From Zea mays (taxonomy: Eukaryota > Streptophyta > Magnoliopsida > Poales > Poaceae), in the NCBI RefSeq assembly GCF_902167145.1, contig NC_050097.1:145601982-145665981 (forward strand): 64,000 nt of DNA, given 5' to 3'. The position numbers and the translations under genes are program-made. The notes under the pieces were generated by a model. The model made no database searches. It saw only the letters and a list, made by a program, of their open reading frames with translations, and was not told the DNA's origin. Shown here in pieces: positions 1-11,326 of the stretch. Position 1 is the first letter of the stretch; the number at the start of each line of letters is the position of its first letter.

Positions 1-988
1 GCCCTGGATGCGTAGGCAATGACTCGGTTGTCTTGCATCAAAACACAACCTAGTCCAGTGCCAGAGGTATCACAATACACATCAAACGTCTTGTTGTCAG
101 GCTGCGCTAACACAGGTGATGTGGTCAGATGTTGCCTTAAAGTGTGAAAGGCATCTTCACACTTCTGACCCCATTCAAAATTTTCTCCCTTCTTTAACAA
201 TTCTGTCATGGGCTTTGCAATTTGGGAGAAGTCTAGAATGAATCATTGATAATACCCGACCAATCCTAGAAAACTCCGAATCTAGCGAACAGTTGTCGGT
301 GGCTTCCAGTTCATTACTTCTTGCACCTTATCCGGATCCACTGCTATTCCTATTTGAGAGATAATGTGACCCAAGAATTTAATCTCCTTCAGCCAGAAAT
401 CACACTTTGATAATTTGGCATAAAGGCGGTGTTCTCTCAGACGTTGGAGCACTACATGCAAATGACTAGCATGCTCTTCTTCGTTTCTTGAGTACACCAA
501 GATATCACGAGGAAGACTACCACAAATTTGTCCAGTTCAGGCATGAAGACTAAATTCATCAGATACATGAAGTATGCGGGTGCATTTGTCAACCCAAACG
601 ACATCACCAGATACTCATACAACCCATATCTGGTCGAGAAGGCCGTCTTTGGAATATCACTTGCTCGTATCTTGATCTGATGATAGCCGGAGCGAAGATC
701 TATTTTGGAAAACACCTTGGCTCCGACCAATTGGTCGAAAAGAACATCAATACGAGGCAAAGGATACTTGTTTTTGATAATCACCGCATTGAGTGGGCGG
801 TAATCTATGCATAATCTCAAGCTCTCATCCTTATGCTTCACGAACAAGGCCGGACATCCCCAAGGTGAAGTACTTGGGCGGATGAAACCCTTGTCCAACA
901 ATTCTTGTAGCTGTTTCTTCAATTCTGCCAGTTCGGCAGGTGGCATCCGGTAGGGCCTCTTGGAAATAGGTGCCATTCCTGATTGCAA
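1..988 (-). pseudogene. pol: Tekay-like pol fragment: reverse transcriptase and start of RNase H
   Basis: The RT begins near 988 with the conserved PFGL-type core, including [31 protein letters not shown] and [10 protein letters not shown]. It then breaks just before the catalytic acidic pair. Around 500-520 a one-base loss and a substitution turn the expected FIDD region into a frameshifted FLVISW, and the correct frame resumes as [12 protein letters not shown] (282-500). From about 250 to 1 the minus strand reads into the RNase H-like domain, with FDVYCDTSGTGLGCVL. The enzyme cannot be functional because the RT active site is destroyed. The pol continues beyond position 1. Confidence 0.85.
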
Positions 989-1009
989 CTTGATGGCAAA
1001 TACGATATC

Positions 1010-1622
1010 CTAATCTGGCGGCATTCCTGACAACTCATCAAGAAAAACATCTGCATAATCACATACCACTAGAATTTTCTTCAAGGGTAGTTCTATCATG
1101 GAGAAAGCACATGACTGAGTGGTCTCTCGGCTGGGCAGATACAACGTATGGTCTCCGAAGGTAGGAGAACGTATTTCTAGAGTTCTAGCAGCTACATCTA
1201 ACACCACCCGGTGTTGAGTCATCCAGTTAGCTCCCAAAATGATATCTACGTTCTCTAACCCCAAAATCAGAAGTGTAGATTTGAAGAGTTTTCTTTCTAG
1301 CTAGATTGGTACACTTTGATTTAACTGATTTGTTGCAACCTTGCCTCCCGGTGTTGCAATAATGAAGGACCCTCGGGTATGACAGAAGGGTAGTTGATAT
1401 TTGACAGTGAACTTCTGGCTAATGAAGTTATGCGATGCACCAGCGTCAAACAGAATCAATGCAGGTTGATGAAAAACGGAAAAAGTACCAGTCATGATGG
1501 GCGCTCCTTTAGGTAACTCCTTTAGAGTAGTGAAGTTGAGCTTCCCTTGCCTGACTTGCACTTTCTGCTTCCTCCCTTTCTCTTGGTTGGGTGCTGACAT
1601 CTGCCTTGGCTGATTCCACGGG
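1010..1622 (-). pseudogene. pro: Tekay-like protease and PR-RT linker
   Basis: The aspartic protease is recognisable in 1301-1600 by LILFDAGASHNFIS, where the catalytic Asp sits in DAGAS. The LENVDIILGANWMTQHRVVLD segment at 1130-1264 is the typical second half of retropepsins in this lineage. A stop separates the two halves near 1300, and another frame change precedes RT. It lies between gag (right) and RT (left) on the minus strand, in the usual gag-PR-RT order of Ty3/gypsy elements. Confidence 0.75.
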
Positions 1623-2603
1623 CAATTCTTAGCATAGTGGCCTGCATTGCCACACGTGAAGCATTTGTTTCCATTCCCTTGGCAGAACTACTGCTGCTGT
1701 TGCTGCTGAGGTTGATTGTTCCTTGGAGCGGGAGGGGGAAAACTGTTGGTGCTTGCTACTGCTGCGGCGACCTAATGACCCATCTTCCTGCTTGATGCTG
1801 GAATCCCCTGCTCTAACTGTTGGAGACAATCTGGAACCTTTGGGGTGGAGCTGAAGATCTTGACATTGGTGCCTTCCTCTTTTTCTCTGCCCGGTGAGCT
1901 ACAATACAGTCTTCATGTGATATGGCAAGGTTGACCAGTTCATTGAAGTTGTCAGCTCAAACAGTGTTGAGGCGCTCACGAAGCTTGGTGTTGAGTCCTC
2001 TTCAGAAACAGTCTCTCTTCTTCTCATCTGAATCTACATGATAACCCGCATACTGACACAGGTCGTTTAAGGCCTGGGCATACTGCAACACAGTGCGGGT
2101 TCCCTGAGTTAATGCCAAGAACTCATTGAGCTTGTGATCCAGAATGCCTACTGGAATATGGTGTCCTTTGAAAGCAATCTTGAACTCCTCCTGTAGTCCC
2201 GTGTCACCACATGGTCAGCAGTCAACATGGCGCGGAAATGGTCCCACCATGTCCTAGCAGGTCCACGAAGCTGCTGTGTGGTGAAGCGGGTCTTTGCGTC
2301 GTCAGGGCAATCTCCCGTGAGGAGTGGAAACTTGGACTCCACAACTCTAAGCCACACATCGGCGTCTAGCGGGTCCTCTGCCTTGGTGAACAAAGGCGGT
2401 TGCGTGCTCAAGAACTCCTGGTACATTACCTCGGCCAGAGGACGTTGTTGCTGGCCTCCACCATACTGCTGAGGGTGGGGCTGGCACTACACCAGCTGTC
2501 GTAGAATCTCATTCTGCTGAGCCATTAGCTCCTGCATAGTGGGAGCTAGAGGAGGTGGCGGGGGAATCTGCTCGTTCTACCCACGACGCTGCCTAGCTGC
2601 CAT
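1623..2603 (-). pseudogene. gag: Tekay-like gag
   Basis: The reading frame starts at the minus-strand ATG at 2603 (MAARQRRG) and has stops at the ninth codon and again before QPHPQQYGGGQQQ. The best part (2148-2426) contains DADVWLRVVESKF and GPARTWWDHFRAML, which match the retrotransposon gag core (W-x(n)-ARTWW). It continues out of frame through a Lys/Arg-rich tail and a trace of a zinc knuckle near 1640-1690. At least four stops or frameshifts are visible, so no complete Gag can be made. Confidence 0.75.
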
Positions 2604-2844
2604 CTGAAAACAAAATTTTTTGCCATTGTTACCTCGATTTGCAATTCCGAGCAATACTCTTTATATCATATGGAGAAAATGACATAACATACTATTGAAC
2701 CAAATGAGGATAATATGATTGCATTCATTTCATTGTTCACAAAAGTTTTCCCCGGGTTACAACAATTTAGGGATCCACCCTTAAGCCTAGTCCAAAATCT
2801 GATACCAAAACTAAGCTCGTGTGGGTTCCTGTCCTCCTAATATG

Positions 2845-3758
2845 TCAAATTAACTTGTCAACCCTGAGTGGTAGAGGCAACGTTGGATGCGGGTGAAGGG
2901 GCCTTCCAGAGGGAGTCGCATTTGGGCCTAGAGCTGGCTCTAATTCCTCGGGATCCTCCGCACCCTCGCTTCCTGCCTCGTTTGCCTCCATGTCCTGGTG
3001 GTGCATCTCTAGGTGGTTGTTGGCTTCTTCAAGTTCCTCCTGCACATCATGGAGCTGGATCTCCAGGATATCGATGGTGTTATCCCGGATTTCCACCTGC
3101 TTCTCTAGAGTCGCGATGCATTGGCTTAATTGTTCCACCTATAGGTCTTTCTCCACCAATTCCGAAGACAAGTCGACCACGAAGTCCTCTCGACTGTCGA
3201 GAGTGATCTTAGTAGTCTGAGCGAGATCAGTGAGGTGTGCCATGGCGTCGCTCTGCAGGGCCTGTAAGCGGTTTGGCTCATACACTGAATAGTGATCCTC
3301 CTAACCTGGTCGGGATGCATGGCCCACATGTCCTTCACGTGGCTCACTTTGTTGCACCACATGGGGTCATCCCTCTTCTCGGCAAGGAAGATTCCCAGTG
3401 GGTGCATCATCATCTCCAGGGGATGATACCCACAGAAGGTTGTCAGGGCTTTTAGCGCTGCAGCCTTGGTGGTGTCGTCTGCCCTGAACCTGACAGTCTT
3501 GGAATCAAGGGAACGCCATCCCGACTGTAGAGGGTGAGACTCCAGGGTCAGCCAAATCCTGCAACGTGGCACCCGATGCTCCTCGTATAGCTACACCGTA
3601 TGCAGAGGAGGTGTAGGGTAACCGGCGGAGTAGAGCACCTCCCACAAGATGGAGGGAAAACCCTCGTGGGAAAGGTAGTCAAAACTGAAGCGAGTGTCTC
3701 GTCCATTGATGGGGGTGGGTGAAGTCATATGTGAAAGAGGGTTAGATGTGAGTGCCAT
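2845..3758 (-). pseudogene. Extra sense-strand ORF between PBS and gag, coiled coil
   Basis: A separate gene remnant lies upstream of gag in the same orientation, starting at the ATG at 3758 (MALTSNPLSHMTS). It has a stop near 3590, a frameshift near 3200-3300 and a stop before the C-terminal part. Taken together the frames give about 300 codons. The N-terminal half is globular-looking, with WLTLESHPLQSGWRSLD and GYHPLEMMMHPLG. The C-terminal part (2845-3138) is a predicted coiled coil with regular Leu/Ile heptads followed by an acidic tail (EGAEDPEELEPA). It resembles neither gag nor pol. I recognise the arrangement as an accessory ORF but cannot assign a function. Confidence 0.6.
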
Positions 3759-3829
3759 AGTAGTGGAAAGGAGAAACGTGTGCCCGGGTTGTTAAAAGGT
3801 AGTCAAAACTGAAGCGAGTGTCTCGTCCA
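3671..3829 (+). repeat. 35-bp direct repeat at the accessory ORF start
   Basis: Positions 3671-3705 and 3795-3829 are identical over 35 bp, starting AAAGGTAGTC and ending CTCGTCCA. The first copy lies inside the accessory ORF, just downstream of its ATG; the second lies in the leader. It looks like a templated local duplication. Confidence 0.85.
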
Positions 3830-4145
3830 ACCCTTTTCATTATTCATTATTAACAATGCTTGTTAGGTTCATTATCTGATGCACTTTTTCCTTAACTTCT
3901 AGTTTATAATGCATGCATGCTGGATAGAACGTCTTCTCACCGATTAGAGGGGTGCTTCTAGGGCATCCCTACTATTCTAAGGTTGGCCCATATGACCTAC
4001 TTATATAGCCACCTATTTTCCCCACTATTTCTAAGGCCTTTCGTCCTAGGTCTAGCGTTCTAGTTCTGACGATCCAAGACTGGTTTCTAAGCAAGTTTTA
4101 ATTTTAAAAAAGTTGGTATCCATAACTTATTGATTCTTCTGTAAT
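3830..4145. other. Untranslated leader of the Tekay-like element
   Basis: This is the AT-rich stretch between the PBS and the first ORF on the minus strand. I see no gene, tandem repeat or RNA signature in it. Confidence 0.5.
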
Positions 4146-4164
4146 GGTACTCGCTCTGATACCA
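4146..4164 (-). promoter_or_regulatory. Primer binding site, tRNA-Met type
   Basis: On the minus strand this reads TGGTATCAGAGCGAGTACC, complementary to the 3' end of initiator tRNA-Met. It starts two bases inside the LTR edge at 4167, which fixes both the LTR boundary and the element's orientation. Confidence 0.9.
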
Positions 4165-4166
4165 GC

Positions 4167-6375
4167 TGTGGAAGAACCACTCGAATTATTTTAGCTTAAG
4201 TGCCCGAGTCACGCCTTAGAGGCAGCAACACACTTAAATCGGAATAACCCGTTAGTCCCTCAGATCTAGTCTGATAAAGCCACTTACCAAGGATCGAATA
4301 CCACTAGCTCACACGAAGGTGAGGTTCAGAGAGAATACAATAAACATGAATCCACAAATTAAAGTAATGGAGTTATTACATAGATTGGAGTTCTTTTCAA
4401 TGAAAGATAACAAGCTCGTAATTAAAATGCAGCGGATAATTGATAACGTCGATATTGAGGAATAGGGCAAGGCCTAGCCCACTACTCCTCCTAGTCCTCT
4501 CCTGTCGAGGCAGCATCCCACTCGACAGTCCAACCCGGTGGCAGGGTGGAAGGCCAAGTCACACCATCAACCATATCCTGTAGCGTACCTGAAAAAATAT
4601 GCCACAAGCAAGGCTGGGTATACTAATACTCAGCTAGACTTACCCGGGGTGAGGAGTCTACTCCTCTACCTCTAGACCATGAATATGTTTGGCTGGGGGG
4701 TTTGGTTTGCCAAAAGCTTAGCTGAGTCTAAAAACAATTTTAGCTTTACCAGTTCTAGTATATATAATTAAGCTAGCTTTACTCCTCTCTAAGTAGACAT
4801 GGTAACAATCATTTAATACAATCAACATGTTATCTCAAGTAAAACCTCATTTCACTTTTTACTCGATGCGGTACAAGGGGTCAAGCAGTCTCATTAGCTG
4901 CGAGAAGCAGACGATTCAAATCGAGTTTTAACCGTGCAAGGTAAACCTAAACACACGACATGTAGGGGTACTCCGTCCCCACACATATCAATCGTCCCCA
5001 TTGATTCCCCGTTCGCGGCCAGGACTCACCGCCTTGGCATGCAATGCCCCACTGACCCCGGCTGCCGCCGTGTAGTGGCTGCACTTGCACCCACCATAGC
5101 TAGCATGAGAGACCTCGTCTCAGGACAAGTGAGGGGGAAAGTCCGCGCCCGGCTTCACTCAGGTACTAGGCTTATCGGTTACCATATTTCCCGACATGTG
5201 GTTAGTACTTTCAAACGCTTGACTCAGTTATCCACACATTAATCCTTAATTCCAATTCAGTCTCATAGACAAGGCATCCACCCTGGATCGAAGTCCATAG
5301 ACCATCATAGATCCTATTATCAAGATGAATACAATAAATTCTTGACCTCGCGTGAGTGCTAGAAAAATTACTCGACTTCTACCGAGATCCCTAATTAGCA
5401 AATCAAGCAGCTACTCGACCTAGCATACTAGTATCCATCTCAAAAAGGAATCCTGAGTTCATGCAACTAAGGGTTTCAAGCAACTCCTACACTTAAGTTC
5501 ACATTACAAACCTACAAACATTAAGTGTAGTAAAGTAGCATATATAAATGGTTATGCATAAAACCGGGGCTTGCCTTCAAAAGTTGAGGCTGCGGGGAGA
5601 TCCTCGGTGGCAGGCTCTGGAGCTGGCTCCTGGACTTCCTCTTGGGCAACTCCTTGCTCGGGGATGAGCATGTACTCTCTGTCAGCGAGGTTGCAATATA
5701 AATAAATGCAATAAATAAGATACATGCATGTCATGATATGCAATTTAGTAATTATGAGGCATGGTGAAATGATTAAGTCAATAAGGTAAAGCTTAATCTC
5801 ACTACTGGAGGTTTCAGTGGCATACTTAGCCATTTAGGATTGGGTGTGGCCAAGGTTTGGAGGTTGGATTAATTTAGTACTCCACTAACTTTTAATGTCT
5901 TAGTGAAATTTTTAACAAGGTCTTTTCTGAAGTTGTAATGGTTAAGATTTATCGTTTCTGTTAATTATCTCCTTTCCCCATTTCTACTTATGCTTTTTAG
6001 AGTAGGTTCGAACTACAACATAGTTTCAAAAATTTCCAAAAATCCTATAAAAATTACAGTGGTTTCTCATTGGTGTATATATTTCAGTCTCAAAAATTGA
6101 GGCATAGAATGAGACTGGTTTTCTCTGCACAAAAATAATAATATTTAGGGCAGAGGGGGTGCTTTGAACTACAACTCCCTTCTAGGAGTGTATTTTATCT
6201 TAAGGGTTATTTTTTCTGGTATCTAGGTATAATATTATGACCTTATGACAAATTTTAGCCAAATATACTTAGTAGTTATTTTATGGGGATTTTCCAAAGC
6301 TTTAGGGCTTAGTGGTGCTTTCTACTACTACTATGTTTGAGAAATGTCAAACAATAGATTTCTCAATTTTCCTAT
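4167..6375 (-). repeat. 5' LTR of the Tekay-like element, 3' half
   Basis: On the plus strand the LTR starts TGTGGAAG next to the PBS. It runs uninterrupted to the Huck insertion site, and the other part lies at 34657-37073. Together they give about 4.6 kb, long but within the range of maize Tekay-type LTRs. Short open frames here (for example 4934-5242 and 5552-5833) have no recognisable similarity and are not called as genes. Confidence 0.75.
6371..6375. repeat. Target site duplication CCTAT (Huck)
   Basis: CCTAT at 6371-6375 is repeated at 34652-34656, directly flanking the TGTCGG...CGACA ends of the Huck-type element. A perfect 5-bp duplication over 28 kb proves that everything between is one insertion plus later nested ones. 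Confidence 0.95.
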
Positions 6376-6869
6376 TGTCGGGGACAATAATTAGGGGTAC
6401 CCCCAAGAATCCTAATCTCAGCTGGTAACCCCCATCAGCACAAAGCTGCAAAGGCCTGATGGGTGCGATTAAGTCAAGGCTCGGTTCACTCAAGGGACAC
6501 GATCTCGCCTCGCCCGAGCCTAGCCTCGGGCAAGGGCAGCCGACCCCGGAGGATTTACGTCTCGCCCGAGGACCCTCTCCAGCAACGGACACACCTTCGG
6601 CTCGCCCGAGGCCCAGTCTTTGCCAAGAAGCAACCTTGGCCAAGTCGCCACGCCGACCGACCGTATCGCATAAGCATTTAATGCAAAGGTGGCCTGACAC
6701 CTTATCCCAATGCGCGCCCTTCAGTCGACAGAGCCGAAGTGACCGCAGTCACTTCGCCGCTCCACTGACCGGCCTGACAAGAGGACAGTGCCGCCTGCGC
6801 CGCTCCGACTGTTGTGCCACTCGACAGAGTGAGGCTGACAGCAGCCAAGTCCGGCCTTAAGCGCCATAG

Positions 6870-7250
6870 GAAACTCCGCATCGCCCGACTCCAGGGCTCG
6901 GACTTGGGCTCAGCCCCAGAAGATGACGAACTCCGCATCGCCCGACCCCAGAGCTCGGACTCGGGCTCAGCCCCGGAAGACGACGAACTTCGCATCGCCC
7001 AACCCCAGGGCTCGGACTCGGGCTCAGCCCCGGAAGACGACGAACTCCGCATCGCCCGACCCCAGGGCTTGGACTCGGGCTCAGCCCCGGAAGACGACGA
7101 ACTCCGCATCGCCCGACCCCAGGGCTCGGACTCGGGCTCAACCCCGGAAGACGACGAACTCCCCCTTGCCCGACCCTAGGGCTCGGACTCGGGCTCGGCC
7201 CCGGAAGACGACGAACTCCGCCTCGCCCGACCTCAGGGCTCGGACTCAGC
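6870..7250 (+). repeat. 57-bp tandem array in the Huck 5' LTR
   Basis: Units start at 6870, 6928, 6985, 7042, 7099, 7156 and 7213 (the last partial), each like GAACTCCGCATCGCCCGACC followed by a CTCGGACTCGGGCTC block. The matching array in the 3' LTR (33856-34122) has five units. The period is 19 codons, so all six frames stay open, which explains the spurious long ORFs here. Confidence 0.95.
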
Positions 7251-7746
7251 CCTGGCCTCAGTCGACGGTCTCCGCCTCGCCTGACCCAGGGGCTCGGACT
7301 CGACCTCGGCCTCGGAAGATAGACTCAACCTCGACCTCGGAGGAGCCTCCACCTCGCCCAACCCAGGGCTCAGACCGACCACGTCACAGGAGGCGCCATC
7401 ATTACCCTACCCCAAGCTAACTCAGGCTAAGGGGAACAAGACCGGCGTCCCATCTGGCTCGCCTCGATAAACAAGTAATGATGGCGCCCCGCATGCTCCA
7501 TGACGACGGCGGCTCTCAGCCCCCATATGGAAGCAAGGAGACGTCAGCAAGGACTCGATAGCCCCGACAGCTGTCCTTCCGCCAGGCTCCAGCGCTCCTC
7601 CGACGGCCACGACACCACACGAACCGGGTGCCAAAACCTCTTCGGCTGCCACGACGGCATGTACATAGGGCACTAGCTCTTCTCTGCTAGACACGTTAGC
7701 ACACTGCTACACCTCCCATTGTACACATGGATCCTCTCCTTACGCC

Positions 7747-7755
7747 TATAAAAGG
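7747..7755 (+). promoter_or_regulatory. TATA box of the Huck 5' LTR
   Basis: TATAAAAGG lies about 300 bp before the LTR end, in a position suited to drive the genomic transcript. It falls inside the 265 bp missing from the 3' LTR. Confidence 0.75.
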
Positions 7756-8048
7756 AAGGTCCAGGGCCCTCTTATAGAGGGTTGGCCGCGCGGGGAAGGA
7801 CGGGACGGCGCACGCATAGGCCTCTCACTCCCTCCCTCGCGGACGCTTGTAACCCTCTACTGCAAGTGCACCCGACCTGGGCGCGGGACAAACACGAAGG
7901 CCGTGGGTTTCCCCTTTTACGCCTGTCTCCCTCCGGCTTCTTCCCCCCTTCGCTCTCTGTCTCGCGCCGACCCATCTGGGCTGGGGCACGCGGCGACAAT
8001 TTACTCGTCGGTCCAGGGACCCCCCCCCGGGGTCGAAACGCCGACAGT

Positions 8049-8066
8049 TGGTGCGCCAGGTAGGGG
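8049..8066 (+). promoter_or_regulatory. Huck primer binding site
   Basis: TGGTGCGCCAGGTAGGGG starts two bases after the LTR end. It has the same tail, GCGCCAGGTAGGGG, as the Grande PBS (31486-31503), which fits a shared Tat-lineage primer. Confidence 0.85.
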
Positions 8067-8106
8067 CCTGCTGCGTGTTGACGAACAGCTTCCCGTCAAG
8101 CTCCAG

Positions 8107-10246
8107 ATGGGTAGTCTCCAGCAACCTTTCCAGCCCGGGACGATGCTCCGTTTTGGGAGTCTTGAGTTCATGTCCCTCGACGGCAGCTACGACATGATAC
8201 TCCTTCCTCCGCCGTGCGACGGCGACAATGGCGGTCGACAACCCGCCCGCCGGCGGCGGATTCGACGACGTCTTCCCCACGTGGCGGAAGAACGACATTC
8301 GGGCATGTCCCGTCCCCTCCCCCGCCGACGGAGGAGGAGGCGGGGCAACCAAGGCCAAGCAGGAGGCGGCACCTCGTCGGCTGTCGAGCGAGTCGACGGC
8401 GCCGGCGCCCCAACGGGGGCGCGACGGGCATCGACTTCGCGTCTGAGACGAAGACGAGCGCCGTCTCCCCACAACACGCCAACTCCAAGCAAACGGACGA
8501 CGCCAGCACGCTCGCAAAGGACTTGCTGGGCGTCACCCTCGTACCTAAGACGATGGTGCGGTCTACCCCTGACGTGACTTCGTCACCGCCCATCGACCAA
8601 GAGGTACCGACCAATTCCCATCTCGCGCCTTTTGGATTCAGCCTCGACCCACCAAGCGACCTCGCTTCGGTGGACGCTTTCATAGAGGCGAGTCCAAACC
8701 CTCCGGGGTATCGTATGTGGTCACCCTGGGACCGGCTGACAGCCGTCTCGACCTACGGGCCCTCGGGTTCCGAGGAAGATGACGAGCCCGACTTTTGTTG
8801 GGATTTCTTCGGACTTGGCAACCCCAGTGCCATGCGGGACTTCATGACCGCATGCGACTACTGCCTTTCCAACTGTTCCGACGGTAGCTGTAGCCTCGGC
8901 GACGAGGACTGCGGCCCAAGTCGTGAATGTTTCCACGTCGATCTTGGTATACCGGAAAACGGTGATCCCCCTAGGCCTGCGCCTCGCGTTGACATCCTTC
9001 GGGAGCTAGCCGTGGTCCCAGTCCCTACGGGGGGTCAGGACGCACAGCTCAAGCAAATCTGCGAGATGCAGGCCAAGCTTGACGAGGGAGCAGGAACGCT
9101 TGAGCCATTCCGCCGGGACATCGGGCAGGAATGGGCAGGCCAACCTCCGGCCGGAGAAGCGCGTCATCTACCCCAGGGCATCCAGCACCGCATCGCCGAC
9201 GATGTCAGGGCAAGGCCACCACCGTCTTCCAGTGGGGTCGGCCAGAACCTGGCTACAGTGGTAATACTTCTCAGCGCGATGCCGGAGCCATCTACCACCG
9301 AAGGGCGGCGTATCCAGGGAGAGCTCAAGAATCTCCTGGAGGATGCCGCGGTCCGACGGGCTGAAAGCTCTGCCTCCCGAAGGCAGGGGTACCCCTCGGA
9401 ACATCGCGTCGTGACTTCCCGATTCATGCGGGAAGCCTCGGTCCACACCGGGCACACGCGCAACACAGCGCCTGCGGTCCCGGGTCACCTCGGCAACGAA
9501 CACCCTCACCGCAACCGTCGAACCCACCTCGACGAGAGGGTGCACCGGGGCTACCACCCCAGGCGTAGGGAACGCTACGACAGCGGGGAGGATCGGAGTC
9601 CCTCGCCCGAATCACCCGGTCCGCAGGCTTTCAGCCGGGCCATACGACGGGCGCCATTCCCGACCCGGTTCCGAACTCTGACTACTATCACAAAGTACTC
9701 GGGGGAGGCGAGACTGGAACTGTGGCTCGCGGACTACCGGCTGGCCTGCCACCTAGGTGGAACGGACGATGACAACCTCATCATCCGCAACCTCCCCCTG
9801 TTCCTCTCCGACACCGCTCGAGCCTGGCTGGAGCACCTGCCTCCGGGGCAGATCTCCAACTGGGACGACCTGGTCCAAGCCTTCGCCGGCAACTTCCAGG
9901 GCACGTACGTGCGCCCTGGAAACTCCTGGGATCTCCGAAGCTGCCGCCAGCAGCCGGGAGAGTATCTCCGGGACTACATCCGGCGATTCTCGAAGCAGCG
10001 CACCGAGCTGCCCAACGTCACCGACTCGGATGTCATCAGCGCGTTCCTCGCCGGCACCACCTGCCGCGACCTGGTGAGCAAGCTGGGCCGCAAGACCCCC
10101 ACCAGGGCGAGCGAGCTGATGGACATCGCCACCAAGTTTGCCTCTGGCCAGGAGGCGGTTGAGGCCATCTTCCGGAGGGACAAGCAGCCCCAGGGCCGCC
10201 CACCGGAAGATGTCCCCGAGGCGTCAACTCAGCGCGGCACCAAGAA
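8107..10246 (+). pseudogene. gag: Huck gag
   Basis: The most likely start is the ATG at 8107 (MGSLQQPFQPG). The frame then moves twice by single-base changes, near 8240 and near 8420, before a long open stretch to about 10245. The gag core is clear between about 9680 and 10180, with ARLELWLADYRLAC, DTARAWLEHLPPG, FAGNFQGTYVRPG and YLRDYIRRFSKQR, the structural capsid region of Tat-lineage Gag. A further frameshift in the A-rich run near 10245 separates it from the next segment. The Arg-rich first 70 residues of the longest frame (starting 8214) are out of frame and should be ignored. Confidence 0.8.
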
Positions 10247-11326
10247 AAAGGCAAGAAGAAGTCGCAAGCGAAACGCGACGCCGCCGACGCGGACCTTGTC
10301 GCCGCCACCGAGTACAAGAACCCTCAGAAACCTCCCGGAGGTGCTAATCTCTTCGACAAGATGCTCAAGGAGCCGTGCCCCTATCATCAGGGGCCCGTCA
10401 AGCACACCCTTGAGGAGTGCGCCATGCTTCGGCGCCACTTTCACAAGGCCGGGCCACCTGCGGAAGGTGGCAGGGCCCGCGACGACGATAAGAAGGAGGA
10501 TCACAAGGCAGGAGAGTTCCCCGAGGTCCACGACTGCTTCATGATCTACGGTGGGCAAGTGGCGAACGCCTCGGCTCGACACCGCAAGCAAGAGCGTCGG
10601 GAGGTCTGCTCGGTAAAGGTGGCGGCGCCAGTCTACCTAGACTGGTCCGACAAGCCCATCACCTTCGACCAGGGCGACCATCCCTACCGCGTGCCGAGCC
10701 CGGGGAAATACCTTCTCGTTGTCGACCCCGTCATCAGCAACGTCAGGCTCACCAAGGTCCTCATGGACGGAGGCAGCAGCCTCAACATCATCTACGCCGA
10801 GACCCTCGGGCTCCTGCGGATCGATCTGTCGTCGGTCCGGGCAGGCGCTGTGCCTTTTCACGGGATCATCCCAGGGAAGCGCGTCTAGCCCCTCGGATAA
10901 CTCGATCTACCCGTCTGCTTCGAGACTCCCTCCAACTTCCGAAGGGAAACCCTCACGTTCGAGGTGGTCGGGTTCCGAGGAACCTACCACGCGGTGTTGG
11001 GGAGGCCATGCTACGCCAAGTTCATGGCCGTCCCCAACTACACCTACCTCAAGCTCAAGATGCCAGGCCCCAACGGGGTCATCATCGTCGGCCCCACGTA
11101 TCGACACGCGTACGAATGCGACGTGGAGTGCGTGGAGTACGCCGAGGCCCTCGTCAAATCCGAGGCCCTCATCGCCGACCTGGAGAGCCTCTCCAAGGAG
11201 GCGCCAGACGTGAAGCGCCATGCCGGCAACTTCGAGCCAGGGGAGACGGTTAAGTCTGTCCCTCTCGACCCCAGCAACGACGCCTCCAAGCAGATCCGGA
11301 TCGGCTCCGGGCTCGATCCCAAATAG
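10247..11326 (+). pseudogene. pro: Huck gag C-terminus and protease
   Basis: The frame opens near 10247 and reads a zinc-knuckle-like CPYHQGPVKHTLEEC at about 10375-10420. The aspartic protease follows, with VLMDGGSSLNIIY near 10760 and DGG in place of the usual DTG, as is normal in Tat elements. Stops at 10886-10888 (TAG) and just after it (TAA, in PLG*LDLP) look like C-to-T changes. A third TAG at 11324-11326 lies exactly at the gag-pro/RT boundary. Grande has a TAG at the homologous place. Confidence 0.8.

Larger units (their letters stand above)
6376..8046 (+). repeat. Huck 5' LTR (1671 bp)
   Basis: It begins TGTCGGGGAC and ends CGCCGACA, next to the PBS. It contains a seven-unit 57-bp tandem array and a TATA box. 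Very GC-rich open frames on both strands (for example 6702-7109 and 6923-7420) come only from the array and are not genes. The 3' LTR is 381 bp shorter, through a 265-bp deletion and two fewer array units. Confidence 0.95.

Noticed and set aside
6702..7420. Long Ser/Pro/Arg-rich ORFs on both strands in the Huck LTR
   Set aside because: They arise from a 57-bp tandem array whose period is a multiple of three; several frames are open at once and the 3' LTR copy differs in unit number.
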